A stretch of DNA of 64,000 bases from Martelella mediterranea DSM 17316 (GCF_002043005.1 NZ_CP020330.1:3242001-3306000), one strand, 5' to 3'. Positions 45,852 to 56,221 are shown, counted from the first letter of the stretch. A program made the numbers and translations. Notes: a model not told the origin generated them from the letters alone.

Positions 45852-46757
45852 ATGACCACGACGACCGATCAGACAACGATGAATCCCGAGGTGATTGCCC
45901 TCGGCGATCCCAATCTGAGCTTCTCCTTCGCCGAACGGCGCACGATGATGAACTTCATCCAGACCCTTATCCTCTGGATCCTTGCCGGCATCGCGGCGAT
46001 CCCGCTGATCTCGGTGCTCTACATGCTGATCAGCCGCGGCGGCGCGCGCATCAGCATGTCCATCCTCACCGAACTGCCGCCGGCTCCCTTCGAACAGGGC
46101 GGCGGCATCGGCAACGCGATCGTCGGCACGCTTGTCATGGTTGCGATTGCATCGGTGATCTCGATTCCGATCGGCGTTCTCGGCGGCGTCTATACCGGCC
46201 TGATCAACCCGAACAGCCGCTTCTCGGCGACCGTCCGGTTCGTGGGGAAGGTGCTGACCGGGTTTCCGTCGATCCTCTCCGGGGTTTTCGTCTACGCTTG
46301 GCTCGTCATCGTCATGAAGACCTATTCGGCGGTCGCCGGCGGGCTTTCGCTGGCGATCCTGATGCTGCCGACCATCCTGTTGACCTCCGAGCAGGCCTTC
46401 CGGATGGTGCCGCAGCGCATGAAGGACGCGGCCTATGGCATGGGCTGTAATGCCACACAGGTCGCCACCAGAATTGTTTTGCCGACGGCGCTTCCCGGTG
46501 TTATGACCGGTGTCATGCTGGCGGTTGCGGGCGCGTCCGGAGAATCGGCCCCGCTGCTGTTTACAGCGCTGTTTTCGAATTATTGGATCGGAAGCTTCAC
46601 GGAGCCCACAGCGTCATTGTCGATCTTGATCTACAATTTCTCGGCAATGCCTTATGAAAACCAGATTGAACTCGCATGGACCGCATCGCTTGTGCTTGTG
46701 CTCATCGTGCTTGTCTTCAACATCCTCAGCCGCTCCTTCGGCACGCGCCGCGTTTAG
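45852..46757 (+). CDS. pstA: Phosphate ABC transporter permease
   Basis: 301 residues. PstA pattern: IPIGVLGGVYTGLI, LTGFPSILSGVFVYA, and the EAA loop RMKDAAYGMGCNATQVATRI, followed by GASGESAPLLFTALF. It starts 19 nt after pstC and pairs with it as the phosphate channel. Confidence 0.95.
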   Translation: MTTTTDQTTMNPEVIALGDPNLSFSFAERRTMMNFIQTLILWILAGIAAIPLISVLYMLISRGGARISMSILTELPPAPFEQGGGIGNAIVGTLVMVAIASVISIPIGVLGGVYTGLINPNSRFSATVRFVGKVLTGFPSILSGVFVYAWLVIVMKTYSAVAGGLSLAILMLPTILLTSEQAFRMVPQRMKDAAYGMGCNATQVATRIVLPTALPGVMTGVMLAVAGASGESAPLLFTALFSNYWIGSFTEPTASLSILIYNFSAMPYENQIELAWTASLVLVLIVLVFNILSRSFGTRRV

Positions 46758-46775
46758 GAAAAAGGTCTTAAAACT

Positions 46776-47597
46776 ATGTCCGCCACACTGGAAATGAATA
46801 CCGCCCAAACCGCCGATGTCAGCCCCGAAGTCGCGATCGGCGCGCGGATCGAGAAGATTTTCTACGGCGATTTCCTCGCCGTGCGCGATTCCGATGTCGA
46901 CATCGAAAAGGGCAAGATCACCGGCTTCATCGGCCCGTCGGGCTGCGGCAAATCGACAGTGTTGCGCTCGCTGAACCGCATGAACGACCTGATCCCCTCC
47001 TTCAGCCTTGAAGGTCACGTCCACTTCCTCGGGCAGGATGTCTACGGCAAGAATGTCGATCCGGTCGTCGTGCGCCGCCATATCGGCATGGTATTCCAGC
47101 AGCCCAACCCGTTCTCGATGAGCATTTTCGAAAACGTTGCATTCGGCCTGCGCCTCAACGGCTTCAAGGGCGATATCAACGGTCGCGTCGAAAAGGCGCT
47201 GCGCCGCGCGGCTCTCTGGAACGAGGTCAAGGACAAGCTGAAGCAGAACGGGTTGTCGCTTTCGGGCGGCCAGCAGCAGCGCCTGTGCATCGCCCGCGCG
47301 ATCGCCACCGAGCCGACCGTGCTTTTGATGGACGAGCCCTGCTCCGCGCTGGACCCGATCGCCACGCGCCAGATCGAAGAACTGATGCTGGAGCTCAAGA
47401 ACGACTACACGGTCGCGATCGTGACCCACAACATGCAGCAGGCGATCCGCGTTGCCGACAAGACCGCCTTCTTCTCGGTCGACATGTCGCAGGGCGGCCG
47501 CACCGGCTTCCTGGTCGAGGTCGGCGCGACCAAGCAGATCTTCGAAAACCCGAAGCAGCAGCTGACCAAGGAATATCTCTCCGGCGAGTTCAGCTGA
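46776..47597 (+). CDS. pstB: Phosphate ABC transporter ATP-binding protein
   Basis: 273 residues. Walker [10 protein letters not shown], signature [15 protein letters not shown] and Walker [13 protein letters not shown], with the PstB-specific [14 protein letters not shown] and [16 protein letters not shown]. The product hydrolyses ATP for phosphate uptake. Last pst gene here; a terminator at 47628 follows, and phoU and phoB do not follow directly. Confidence 0.96.
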   Translation: MSATLEMNTAQTADVSPEVAIGARIEKIFYGDFLAVRDSDVDIEKGKITGFIGPSGCGKSTVLRSLNRMNDLIPSFSLEGHVHFLGQDVYGKNVDPVVVRRHIGMVFQQPNPFSMSIFENVAFGLRLNGFKGDINGRVEKALRRAALWNEVKDKLKQNGLSLSGGQQQRLCIARAIATEPTVLLMDEPCSALDPIATRQIEELMLELKNDYTVAIVTHNMQQAIRVADKTAFFSVDMSQGGRTGFLVEVGATKQIFENPKQQLTKEYLSGEFS

Positions 47598-47627
47598 TCC
47601 ACGACAAGGTCGCAATCGACGCATTTC

Positions 47628-47656
47628 GGGCGGCTCTTTCGGGAAGCCGCCCTTTT
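47628..47656 (+). terminator. Terminator of the pst operon
   Basis: GGGCGGCT / AGCCGCCC stem with a 9-nt loop, followed by TTTT. It begins 31 nt past the pstB stop, so the gene at 47744 is probably separate. Confidence 0.85.
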
Positions 47657-47743
47657 GATATCCGCAACGAAGCCGTTGATTTCAACACACGCTTCGCTAC
47701 GCTGTCAAACTCGAACCCAATCTAGGGTTGAGCGGAAACCAAG

Positions 47744-48421
47744 ATGTTCAAACACGTACTCGACCTTGAAAAGATCGAAGAAAGGCTGCGCGAGACCCAG
47801 CGGCAGTTCGCCCTTATCAATGCGCGCCTGACGATGCAGCGCGACGGCATGTCCGACAGTATCGTCGAGCACATGATGGAGGGCTACAGCTATGTCGACC
47901 AGTTGCTGCGCGACAACACGGATATCCTGAGGATCGGGCAGTTTCACCACCTGCTGGAACTCAACCATCTCGTGCTTTGCGGTTCCGAAAGGGAGCGGCG
48001 CGCGGAGTTCCGCAATCACATCGAGCGCACCGAAGCCCATTTCTATGACCGTGAACTGGGCGACATCGGCGGGCTCGTGGACTGGTACGAGCGCCACAGA
48101 GGCAAACCGGTACGCAAGCGCGCGGCCGGCGTCTATGTCCGCGTGCTCAGCCGCCCCCAGCTTTATATCGAAGGCAATCATCGCACCGGCGCGCTGATCA
48201 TGAGCTATATTCTCGGCCGCGAGGGCAAGCCGCCCTTCGTGCTGACGCCGGAAAACGCCGAGGCCTATTTCAATCCGTCCACGCTGGTGCGCGACGCGCA
48301 TAAATACTCATTCGACGAGCTCATCAAGATCCCGAAGCTGAAGCGCTATTTTGCTGAATTCCTGAAGGAAAACGAGGATGAGAGCCTGATCGCGAAGCCT
48401 GAGGCGGTGGAGGCGAGCTGA
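47744..48421 (+). CDS. Divergent Fic-fold protein without the catalytic His
   Basis: 225 residues. A Fic-like core is seen at about residues 135-160 (QLYIEGNHRTGALIMSYILG). Against the canonical H-x-F-x-(D/E)-G-N-G-R-x-x-R, the His is Gln, the Phe is Tyr, the second Gly is His, and the last Arg is Ala, while E-G-N-x-R-T is kept. So AMPylation by the usual mechanism is doubtful; phosphocholine transfer, nucleotide binding or a structural role remain possible. The N-terminus is helical and charged. It stands after the pst terminator and converges with holC. I do not recognise a named gene. Confidence 0.65.
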   Translation: MFKHVLDLEKIEERLRETQRQFALINARLTMQRDGMSDSIVEHMMEGYSYVDQLLRDNTDILRIGQFHHLLELNHLVLCGSERERRAEFRNHIERTEAHFYDRELGDIGGLVDWYERHRGKPVRKRAAGVYVRVLSRPQLYIEGNHRTGALIMSYILGREGKPPFVLTPENAEAYFNPSTLVRDAHKYSFDELIKIPKLKRYFAEFLKENEDESLIAKPEAVEAS

Positions 48422-48448
48422 CGCCCGCCGCAACGAAGGAAGCGGCCC

Positions 48449-48898
48449 TCACGCCTTTTTCTGCCAGCGACCGCCCTCGCCCTGCTGCCAGTAGGTGAGG
48501 CTATGCTCACTTTGCCTCAGCCGCTTCCACTCCGCACGCGCCGCGGTCAGTTCGTCGACATCGTGACCATCGAACATCACTACGACGCGCTGATAGTCCT
48601 CGACGCCCGAGACCGGCGCGCCCTCGATGAAGAAGCGGATATCGGCCTTGCCGGGATTGGTTTCCGCGATCGTCAGGAGCACGGGCTGGCGCTCCGTATC
48701 CGGCTCGTCATCCCGTCCGTGGGGGATGAAACTGTCGGCGCGGAAGGTCCACAGCACCTCGTCCAGCCGGTCGCGCTCCGCCTCGCTCGTTGCCTGTATC
48801 GCGACCCGCCAGCCGCGCTCCAGGCTTTTTTCGACAAGCGGCGGCAGGGCCGCGTCGCGCAGCGATTCCGTCAGATGATAGAACAGGATCTCCGCCAT
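48449..48898 (-). CDS. holC: DNA polymerase III chi subunit
   Basis: 149 residues of HolC. It opens EILFYHLTESLRDAALPPLV and has the family's DEVLWTFRADSFIPHG and PVLLT motifs, ending in YWQQGEGGRWQKKA. It links the clamp-loader psi subunit to SSB in the replisome. It follows pepA on the minus strand with a 14-nt gap, as commonly found. Confidence 0.92.
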   Translation of the reverse strand: MAEILFYHLTESLRDAALPPLVEKSLERGWRVAIQATSEAERDRLDEVLWTFRADSFIPHGRDDEPDTERQPVLLTIAETNPGKADIRFFIEGAPVSGVEDYQRVVVMFDGHDVDELTAARAEWKRLRQSEHSLTYWQQGEGGRWQKKA

Positions 48899-48912
48899 GA
48901 ACGTCGCTGCCC

Positions 48913-50400
48913 TCAGTCACGTGCCTCGTAATGGGCGCGCACCAGTTCGTCCAGAAGCCTGACGCCGAACCCGGAGGCCCAGCCGCCATTGATCTCGCTC
49001 TTCGGCGCGCCCATGGCAGTGCCCGCGATATCGAGATGCGCCCAGGGCGTCTCGCCCACGAAACGCTTCAGGAACTGCGCGGCAGTGATCGAGCCGGCAT
49101 AGCGCGAGCCGCCGGTATTGCGCATATCGGCAAAGCGGCTGTCGATCATCTTGTCATACTCGTCGCCGAGCGGCAGGCGCCACAGGTTTTCCTGGGTGCG
49201 TTCGGCGGCGTCGGAAAGCTCCTTTGAGAGGCCGTCATCATTTGAAAACAGGCCGGCGCGGTGCGCGCCGAGTGCCACCATGACCGCCCCGGTCAGCGTT
49301 GCAAGATCGATCATGAAGCGCGGCTTGAAGCGCTCCTTGCAATACCAGAGCGCATCGGCGAGAACCAGCCGGCCCTCGGCGTCGGTGTTGATCACCTCGA
49401 TCGTCTGGCCGGACATCGACGTCACGATATCGCCCGGACGCTGGGCATTGCCGTCCGGCATGTTCTCGACAAGGCCGAGAATGCCGACGACATTGACCTT
49501 GGCCTTGCGCGCGGCAAGCGTGTGCATCACGCCGATCACGGCGGCAGCACCACCCATATCGCCCTTCATGTCCTCCATCGAGGCCGCAGGCTTGATCGAG
49601 ATGCCGCCAGTGTCGAACACCACGCCCTTGCCGACAAAGGCGATCGGGCGCTCGTCATTGCCGCCGCCGTTCCACTGGATGACGGCGAGATAGGGCGGAC
49701 GGACGGAACCCTGGGCGACGCCGAGCAGCGCGCCCATGCCGAGCTCTTCCATCTTGTCGCGATCGAGAATCTCGACCTTGGCACCGAGCGCCGAAAGCGC
49801 CTCGGCCTTGTCGGCGAATTCGCGCGGGCCGAGAATATTGGCGGGCAGGTTCACCAGTTCGCGCGCCAGCACCACGCCCTCGCCCACCGCCTGTCGATCC
49901 GCGAAAGCAGTATTGGCGGCGGTGACATCGCCGGTGACGATCTCGACCGGGATCTCGCGTCCGCTCTCATCCGCCTCATCGTCCTTGCCCGTGGTCTTGA
50001 ACCGATCGAAGGAATAGCCGCCGAGAATCATGCCGAGCGCGAAGTCCGCAAGCTCGGACGCGGTTGCGGCGCTGTCCGGATAGACCACCAGTTTCTTGGC
50101 CTTGCCGGCAACAGCGGCGGCCTTGCCGCCGGCCCTGAGCCAGGCATTGGCCGAAAGCGCGTCGCGCTCGCCGAGCCCGATCAGCACGATCCGCGCCGCA
50201 GCGCTTTCGGCAGGCGCGAGCAGATCGAGCGTCGAACACAATTTCGCCTTGAAGCCGGCGGTGGCCGAGGCCTTCTCATAAAGCGTCTCGCCCATCCCGA
50301 CCGCCTGAAGGCCCGCCGGAACATGACCGGCGCTCGCCAGGACAATCGCGGTGTTTCCGGCGCTTTCGGCCTTGTCGACAAAGGAAATCGAGAACTTCAT
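48913..50400 (-). CDS. pepA: Leucyl aminopeptidase (cytosol aminopeptidase)
   Basis: 495 residues, M17 family. Metal and catalytic residues are in [29 protein letters not shown] and the signature [14 protein letters not shown]; the N-terminal regulatory domain is about 1-165. It removes N-terminal residues from peptides. In this family it may also bind DNA. Directly upstream of holC on the same strand and divergent from the PAP2 phosphatase gene. Confidence 0.96.
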   Translation of the reverse strand: MKFSISFVDKAESAGNTAIVLASAGHVPAGLQAVGMGETLYEKASATAGFKAKLCSTLDLLAPAESAAARIVLIGLGERDALSANAWLRAGGKAAAVAGKAKKLVVYPDSAATASELADFALGMILGGYSFDRFKTTGKDDEADESGREIPVEIVTGDVTAANTAFADRQAVGEGVVLARELVNLPANILGPREFADKAEALSALGAKVEILDRDKMEELGMGALLGVAQGSVRPPYLAVIQWNGGGNDERPIAFVGKGVVFDTGGISIKPAASMEDMKGDMGGAAAVIGVMHTLAARKAKVNVVGILGLVENMPDGNAQRPGDIVTSMSGQTIEVINTDAEGRLVLADALWYCKERFKPRFMIDLATLTGAVMVALGAHRAGLFSNDDGLSKELSDAAERTQENLWRLPLGDEYDKMIDSRFADMRNTGGSRYAGSITAAQFLKRFVGETPWAHLDIAGTAMGAPKSEINGGWASGFGVRLLDELVRAHYEARD

Positions 50401-50534
50401 TTCATGCTCCGGGTTCTGGTGTCACGGAATTGACAGGATGGGGTGAGAAAGAAATCCACCCCTTGTTAACGCAACCGGCCAAGAATGGTTGACCCGGTTC
50501 TCATAACACTTAAAACGACGAAAATGGAAACGGT

Positions 50535-51359
50535 GTGTGCGCCGCGCCGCCAACGAAACCGGAAAACGCCGCATTGCAGCAACACCACCAATGGCTTGAG
50601 AAACTGCCGGGGCGCTTTGGCACGATGCGACCACTGAAAGCCGCGTTCATTCTGCTTTTGGCGCTGTGGTGTTTCCTGCTCGTGGTTTTCTACCTCTTTC
50701 CCGGCATCGATCTCGCGGCCTCCAGGGCTTTCTTTCATCAGGCCGCCTGCTCTGCGGACGCGCCCGCCGGCAGCATCTGCGGCAGCTTTCCGATTTCCGG
50801 CGATGCCGTGCTCGGCCTGCTGCGCGAAGCGATCTTCTACCTGCCGATCATTCTCGGTCTTACCCTGATCTATCGCCTGATCATCGTCTGGTCCCATCAC
50901 GGCGCGACTTATAACAAGGCGCTCGCCAGCAGGCTCCTGGCCGGGCTCGTCGCGCTGATCATCGGCCCGGGCCTGCTGGTCAACAGCGTGCTGAAGGAGA
51001 TTTCCCACCGGCCGAGGCCGCGCAACACCGATCTTTTCGGCGGCGATCTGACCTTCGTTCCGGCCGGCGATTTTTCCGGCGCATGCCAGTCGAACTGCTC
51101 CTTCGTTTCCGGCGAGGCCGCGGGCGCCGGCTGGCTGTTCTGCTATGCCATCTTCCTGGTGCCGGAGCGCTTCCGGATCCTGCTGATGCCGCCGCTGATC
51201 GCACTTTCGCTGGCCTCGCCGGCGATGCGGCTGGCCTATGGCGGCCATTATCTTTCGGATATCATACTCGGATGGCTTGCATCGCTGGTGATTTTCACCG
51301 GATGTCTTTACATTTTCACCAGAAAGGAGCACGTCAGCCCGCTTCGCGAAACGACCTGA
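50535..51359 (+). CDS. PAP2-family lipid phosphatase (LpxE-like)
   Basis: 274 residues with about six membrane segments. Phosphatase motifs are KEISHRPRPRN, the motif NCSFVSGEAAGAGW, and RLAYGGHYLSDIILG; SGE stands where many PAP2 enzymes have SGH, as in LpxE-type lipid A 1-phosphatases I know of. The product probably removes a phosphate from lipid A or an undecaprenyl or phosphatidyl lipid on the outer face of the inner membrane. A GTG start at 50535 is used here; an ATG at 50625 is an alternative with a weaker site. It precedes lptF by 38 nt, so it may be cotranscribed with LPS transport. Confidence 0.85.
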   Translation: MCAAPPTKPENAALQQHHQWLEKLPGRFGTMRPLKAAFILLLALWCFLLVVFYLFPGIDLAASRAFFHQAACSADAPAGSICGSFPISGDAVLGLLREAIFYLPIILGLTLIYRLIIVWSHHGATYNKALASRLLAGLVALIIGPGLLVNSVLKEISHRPRPRNTDLFGGDLTFVPAGDFSGACQSNCSFVSGEAAGAGWLFCYAIFLVPERFRILLMPPLIALSLASPAMRLAYGGHYLSDIILGWLASLVIFTGCLYIFTRKEHVSPLRETT

Positions 51360-51397
51360 GGTCGGTCCGCGTTCCGCAACGCACGACACCTAACGGC

Positions 51398-52558
51398 ATG
51401 AAGATACTGGAACGCTACATATTGGCGCGGGTTGTGCGCATGTTCCTGGCGACATTGTTGCCGGTGCTGGCGGTGCTGTGGCTGACGCAGGTGCTCGGGC
51501 GCATCAATCTGGTGACCGACAGCGGCCAGTCGATCGTTTCGTTCCTGACGCTGGCGACGCTGATTCTCCCGACCGTGATTCCGACCGTCCTGCCCTTCGG
51601 CATCGTGCTCGGCACGGCACAGACGTTGACGTCGATGAACAATGATTCGGAGCTCGCGGTGATCGACGGCGCAGGCGCCGGACGCTCCATCATCTACCGG
51701 CCAATTCTAGCGTTCGCCGTGGTGCTCTGCGCGTTCTCCTTCGTGCTCGACAATTATATCGAGCCGCGCTCGCGCGCCGAGGCCCGCAGCCTGATCGCCT
51801 CCGTCTACGCCGATCTTCTCTCCTCCGTGATCGAGGAAAAGACCTTCCGCGAGGTCGAGGACGGGCTTTACATCCAGATTTCCGAGCGCCTGTCCGGCCG
51901 GGTGCTGAAGGGGCTTTTCGTCGCCGATTACCGCGAGCCGAACAACTCATACATCTATTACGCTAAGGAAGGCGCGGTTGATGAAAGCGGCAGCCAGCTG
52001 ATTATGCGCGACGGCCAAGTGCAGCGCGAAAATCAGGACGGCGACGTTTCCATCGTTCAGTTCGACTCCTACAGTTTCGACCTTTCCGAACTCACCAGCG
52101 ACAAGAGCCAGACCCGCAGGCGCGCGACCGACCGGGGCCTCGCCTATCTGCTGAACCCGCCGCAGGACGACCCCGATTACCTCGGCAATCCCGGCTCCTA
52201 TCGCGCCGAACTCACCCGCCGGCTAACCGACTGGACCCTGCCCTTCATCTACGCCGTGTTCACCATCGTGATCGTCGGCGATGCCCGCTCCCACCGCGAG
52301 CGGCGCGTGCCGCCGATGGCAAGCGCGTTCGGGCTGACGCTGCTGCTCAGGCTGCTCTCCCACTTCAGCTCCAATCAGGCCGAAAACGATCCGTTCTTCG
52401 TCTATGTCTGCTATGCGATCATCTTTGTGTCGCTGGCTATCGGGCTCTATCTCCTGCTGCGGCCGCGCCGGGCGCGGCGAAAGACCGGGCCGCTCGGCCG
52501 GATGATGGCCGCGCTGTTCCGTCTGCCGCGCAGGGCCGATGGCGGAGGTGCGGCATGA
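51398..52558 (+). CDS. lptF: LPS export permease
   Basis: 386 residues. LptF/YjgP-type: TM1 (RMFLATLLPVLAVLWLTQVL), TM2-3 with TLILPTVIPTVLPFGIVLGT, the periplasmic jellyroll (about 100-270), and C-terminal membrane segments. It works with LptG and LptB to lift LPS from the inner membrane to LptC/LptA. It overlaps lptG by 4 nt (ATGA). The tail is Arg-rich. Confidence 0.95.
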   Translation: MKILERYILARVVRMFLATLLPVLAVLWLTQVLGRINLVTDSGQSIVSFLTLATLILPTVIPTVLPFGIVLGTAQTLTSMNNDSELAVIDGAGAGRSIIYRPILAFAVVLCAFSFVLDNYIEPRSRAEARSLIASVYADLLSSVIEEKTFREVEDGLYIQISERLSGRVLKGLFVADYREPNNSYIYYAKEGAVDESGSQLIMRDGQVQRENQDGDVSIVQFDSYSFDLSELTSDKSQTRRRATDRGLAYLLNPPQDDPDYLGNPGSYRAELTRRLTDWTLPFIYAVFTIVIVGDARSHRERRVPPMASAFGLTLLLRLLSHFSSNQAENDPFFVYVCYAIIFVSLAIGLYLLLRPRRARRKTGPLGRMMAALFRLPRRADGGGAA

Positions 52559-53625
52559 TTTTCTCCGTGCTCGGCCGCTACTTCTTCGTCCGCTACGTGA
52601 TCACCGTCTTGTGGTTCCTGTTCGGCGTGGTGTCGATCATCTACCTGATCGATTTCAGCGAGGTGGTCGGCAATATTTCCGAGGAAGCCGGACAGAACCT
52701 GGTCGACGCCCTGCTGATCACCGCGCTGCGCCTGCCCTATATCCTGCAGCAGACCATACCCTTCATCGCGCTGTTTTCGGCGATGGTGGCGCTGATCGCG
52801 CTCAACCGCCGCCACGAACTCGTGGTCGCCCGCGCTGCGGGAATCTCGGTGTGGCAGTTCATCATGCCGTTCGTAGTCGGCGCGGCCCTGCTCGGCGCGG
52901 CAAGCGTGCTGGCGCTCAATCCGCTTGCCTCATGGAGCCAGAAACGGGCCCTCGGGCTCGAGGCCGTCGGCGGCAAGCAGGATCAGGTTGTGCCGTGGCT
53001 CAGACAGATCACCGACGGTCAGGACACGATCATCGGCGGCCGCGGCATTGCAGAAAACGGGACCGAACTGCTCGATGCGGTCGTCATCTATTTCGACGAC
53101 CAAGGGGGAATCGCCAAGCGTCAGGATGCAACGCGCGCCGTGTTGAGCGATGGCTCGTGGACGCTGCACGATGTGACACAGACCGAGGCGGGCGAATTAT
53201 CCACACATATGGACGAGGTTCAGGTGAAGACCAATCTGGAGGAGGATTTCGTCCAGCAGCACCTCGTCCAGCCCGATCTCGTAAGCTTCTTCGCCTTGCC
53301 GCGACAGATTACCCTGGCGCGCCAGTTCGGAACTTCGACAAGCGCCTTGGAAACCCAGTACAACTATCTGCTTTCCCTGCCATTATTGCTGGTCGCGATG
53401 ACTTTGATCGCCGCGACGGTCTGCCTGAAGTTTTCGCGCTTCGCGCAGTCGCCCACTGTTATTTTGGGTGGCATCCTGTCCGGGTTTCTGCTTTATGTGA
53501 CGAGTGTTCTTGTAAAGGCGTTCGGCAGCAGCGGAATCCTGTCCCCGCTTCTGGCAGCCTGGATTCCGGTTGTCGTAGCGATGGCATTGGGTTTGACGAT
53601 ATTGCTGCATCAGGAGGATGGTTAG
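52555..53625 (+). CDS. lptG: LPS export permease
   Basis: 356 residues, partner of LptF. N-terminal segment (YFFVRYVITVLWFLFGVVSI), the LRLPYILQQTIPFIALFSAM region, periplasmic domain and three C-terminal membrane segments are seen, with LNPLASWSQKRAL in the periplasmic part. The gene overlaps lptF by 4 nt and lptD by one base. Confidence 0.95.
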   Translation: MIFSVLGRYFFVRYVITVLWFLFGVVSIIYLIDFSEVVGNISEEAGQNLVDALLITALRLPYILQQTIPFIALFSAMVALIALNRRHELVVARAAGISVWQFIMPFVVGAALLGAASVLALNPLASWSQKRALGLEAVGGKQDQVVPWLRQITDGQDTIIGGRGIAENGTELLDAVVIYFDDQGGIAKRQDATRAVLSDGSWTLHDVTQTEAGELSTHMDEVQVKTNLEEDFVQQHLVQPDLVSFFALPRQITLARQFGTSTSALETQYNYLLSLPLLLVAMTLIAATVCLKFSRFAQSPTVILGGILSGFLLYVTSVLVKAFGSSGILSPLLAAWIPVVVAMALGLTILLHQEDG

Positions 53626-55973
53626 TGGCTCGGCGTAAATTAAGCGCATATCGCCTTGCCGGGCTCCTGGTCCTTGCCACCGCATTGACCCCGCCCGGAG
53701 CGGGGCTGCATTACTCGGCCGTAGCGCAAGAAGGCGTGCTGCCCGAGCCGCCCGCCGACGACCAGGGACCGATGCTGCTCAGCGCCAATGAACTGGTCTA
53801 CAACCACGACACCCAGCAGGTCTACGCGCTCGGCGGCGTCCAGATTTATTACGCCGGCTACCGCATGGTCGCCAACAAGGTCGAATACGACCAGAAGGCC
53901 GGCAAGCTGATGGCCTTCGGCGGCATCGAGGTTATCGACGCCGACGGCAATCGGCTGCGCGCCGAAAAACTCGACGTCACCGACGACTTCGCCAACGGCT
54001 TTCTCGACGCCATCAGCGTTCGCACCCCGGAAGATATCGCGATCGCCGGCGAGCGCGCCGAGCGAATCGACAACGACGTCATGGTGCTGGAAAACGGCGT
54101 CTACACCGCCTGCATTCCCTGCGCGGAAAATCCGGAAAAGCCGCCCTTCTGGCAGATCAGGGCCCAGCGCGTCATCCAGAACGGCGTCGAGAAGACGGTG
54201 CGGCTGGAGCATCCCCGGTTCCAGCTTCTGGGCCACACCATCGCGATCCTGCCGACCGTGACGGTTCCCGACGCCAGCGTGAAGCGCAAGCGCGGTTTTC
54301 TGTTCCCCTCGGCGACCGTCGAGGAAAACCTCGGTTTCGGCATTTCCGTGCCTTACTACATTCCGCTTGGCCCGAGCGCGGACGTCACTTTCACCGGGAC
54401 AGGCTACACCCAGCAGGGCTTTCTGCTGGAGGCGGAATATCGCAAGCGCTACCGCAATGGCCAGCACACGCTGCGCATGGCCGGCATCGACCAGTTGGGC
54501 AGCAGCCGCTTCCCCGCCGGCACCAGCGATGCCGACAATGACCTGCGCGGCATGGTCGCCTCCACCGGCGAATTCCAGATCAACCCGCGCTGGGTGTTCG
54601 GCTGGGATGTCATGGTGCAGAGCGACACCAATTTCGCGCGGACCTATTCGATCGACGGCCATGACGACCGGATTTTCAACAACCAGGTTTACCTGGAAGG
54701 CCTCGGCAAGCGCAGTTCGCTGTCCATCAAGGGCAATTATTTCGACGTTCAGGACGCCAACAGCCAGAACGCCAGCGAAGACGAGCAGGCGATCGTTCTG
54801 CCGGTGATCGATTACGATTATATCGCCCCGCGCCCGTTCGCCGGCGGCGAACTTTCCGTGACCAACAATCTCACAAACATAGTCCGGCAGAAGAACGATG
54901 TGGTGCCCACTGCCGTCAACGATCGGTTCCTGGGCCTTCAGGGCAACAGCACAAGGCTGACCAGCGAGGTCGAGTGGAAGAAGACCTTTACCACGCCGCA
55001 GGGCCTGCAGCTTACACCGATCCTGGCCGCGCGCGCCGACGGTTACCTGCTGAACGTCGACAATCCGAACCAGATCGCGCCGGGCACCTACAACTATGCC
55101 GGCAATTTCGTTGATCAGGACGCCGCCGCCCGCGCGATGCTGACGGCCGGCCTCGAAGTCAAATATCCGATGCTGATCACCAATGGATTCAGCTCGCATA
55201 TCGTCGAGCCGATCGGCCAGATTTTCGTCCGTCCCGATGAGCGATATGCCGGCGGCCTGCCGAACGAGGACAGCCAGAGCTTCGTGTTCGATGCCACCAC
55301 GCTGTTCGATCGCGACAAGTTCTCCGGCTATGATCGCGTCGAGGGCGGCACCCGCGCCAATATCGGGCTGCGCTATCGCGGCGTCTACGACAACGGAATC
55401 ATGGTCGACGGCCTTTTCGGCCAGTCCTTCCAGCTTGCCGGCGCGAACTCGTTCGCCTCGCCCGACCTCGTCGGCGTCGGTATGGAATCCGGGCTTGAAA
55501 CCGAACGCTCCGATTATGTCGGCGCGGCCCAGATTTCGTTCCCCTTCGGCATCGGCCTCAATGGCTCGGCCCGTTTCGACGAGACCGATTTCTCGCTGCA
55601 GCGCACGGATGCCGGCATCACCTACACCTCCGCCCGCTTCGACACCGCGCTCGACTACACCAATGTCATGGCCCAGCCCGGCTATGCCTATGACGAGCGC
55701 AACAGCGAGATTAAATCCACCAGCACCTTCCGGTTCAACGACAACTGGGGCGTCTCGGGTTCGTTGACCTACGACCTCAGCAACAATGTCCTGACGCGCC
55801 GCTGGGTGGGTTTGACCTATGAGGACATCTGCACCCTGTTTTCGATCACCTATCAGGAAAGCTGGGATACCAACGATGCCAAGGGTGTCGACTGGACGAT
55901 CGGGGCACGTCTGACGCTGCGCACGCTCGGCGATATCGCGATCGGCTCCGACAGTTTCGGCGGCAGTTTCTAG
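53625..55973 (+). CDS. lptD: LPS-assembly outer membrane protein
   Basis: 782 residues. A signal peptide (about 1-35; LAGLLVLATALTPPGAGL) is followed by the OstA-like N-terminal domain (LLSANELVYNHDTQQVYALG) and a C-terminal barrel (about 230-782). Cysteines in YTACIPCAEN and EDICTLFS fit the disulfide pattern of LptD. It inserts LPS into the outer leaflet with LptE. The GTG at 53625 was selected: AGGAGG lies 7 nt upstream, and this overlaps the lptG stop by one base. It is followed after 248 nt by surA. Confidence 0.95.
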   Translation: MARRKLSAYRLAGLLVLATALTPPGAGLHYSAVAQEGVLPEPPADDQGPMLLSANELVYNHDTQQVYALGGVQIYYAGYRMVANKVEYDQKAGKLMAFGGIEVIDADGNRLRAEKLDVTDDFANGFLDAISVRTPEDIAIAGERAERIDNDVMVLENGVYTACIPCAENPEKPPFWQIRAQRVIQNGVEKTVRLEHPRFQLLGHTIAILPTVTVPDASVKRKRGFLFPSATVEENLGFGISVPYYIPLGPSADVTFTGTGYTQQGFLLEAEYRKRYRNGQHTLRMAGIDQLGSSRFPAGTSDADNDLRGMVASTGEFQINPRWVFGWDVMVQSDTNFARTYSIDGHDDRIFNNQVYLEGLGKRSSLSIKGNYFDVQDANSQNASEDEQAIVLPVIDYDYIAPRPFAGGELSVTNNLTNIVRQKNDVVPTAVNDRFLGLQGNSTRLTSEVEWKKTFTTPQGLQLTPILAARADGYLLNVDNPNQIAPGTYNYAGNFVDQDAAARAMLTAGLEVKYPMLITNGFSSHIVEPIGQIFVRPDERYAGGLPNEDSQSFVFDATTLFDRDKFSGYDRVEGGTRANIGLRYRGVYDNGIMVDGLFGQSFQLAGANSFASPDLVGVGMESGLETERSDYVGAAQISFPFGIGLNGSARFDETDFSLQRTDAGITYTSARFDTALDYTNVMAQPGYAYDERNSEIKSTSTFRFNDNWGVSGSLTYDLSNNVLTRRWVGLTYEDICTLFSITYQESWDTNDAKGVDWTIGARLTLRTLGDIAIGSDSFGGSF

Positions 55974-56221
55974 CATTTCCTCAAACAACGAATCGCGGCC
56001 ATGCCTTGCTTTTGCCGCCGAAATGGACAAAACATTTCCCTCACAGGTTCAGGATCGACATGCGGCCCGTTGCCCGGTGTTACATGTCTCCTGAAGCCAT
56101 GCGGGGCTTGAAGCGAGCGGGTGTATTCGATCGCTTCCTGGGAGGCCGTGACGCCCCGCTGACACAAGATACCGATGCGGCCGGTTGGCGTTTTCGCCCC
56201 GGCCGGGGAAAGGAATAAGAC

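Noticed and set aside
53640..56030. 796-codon minus-strand ORF
   Set aside because: Antisense shadow of lptD, rich in His, Arg and Asp.
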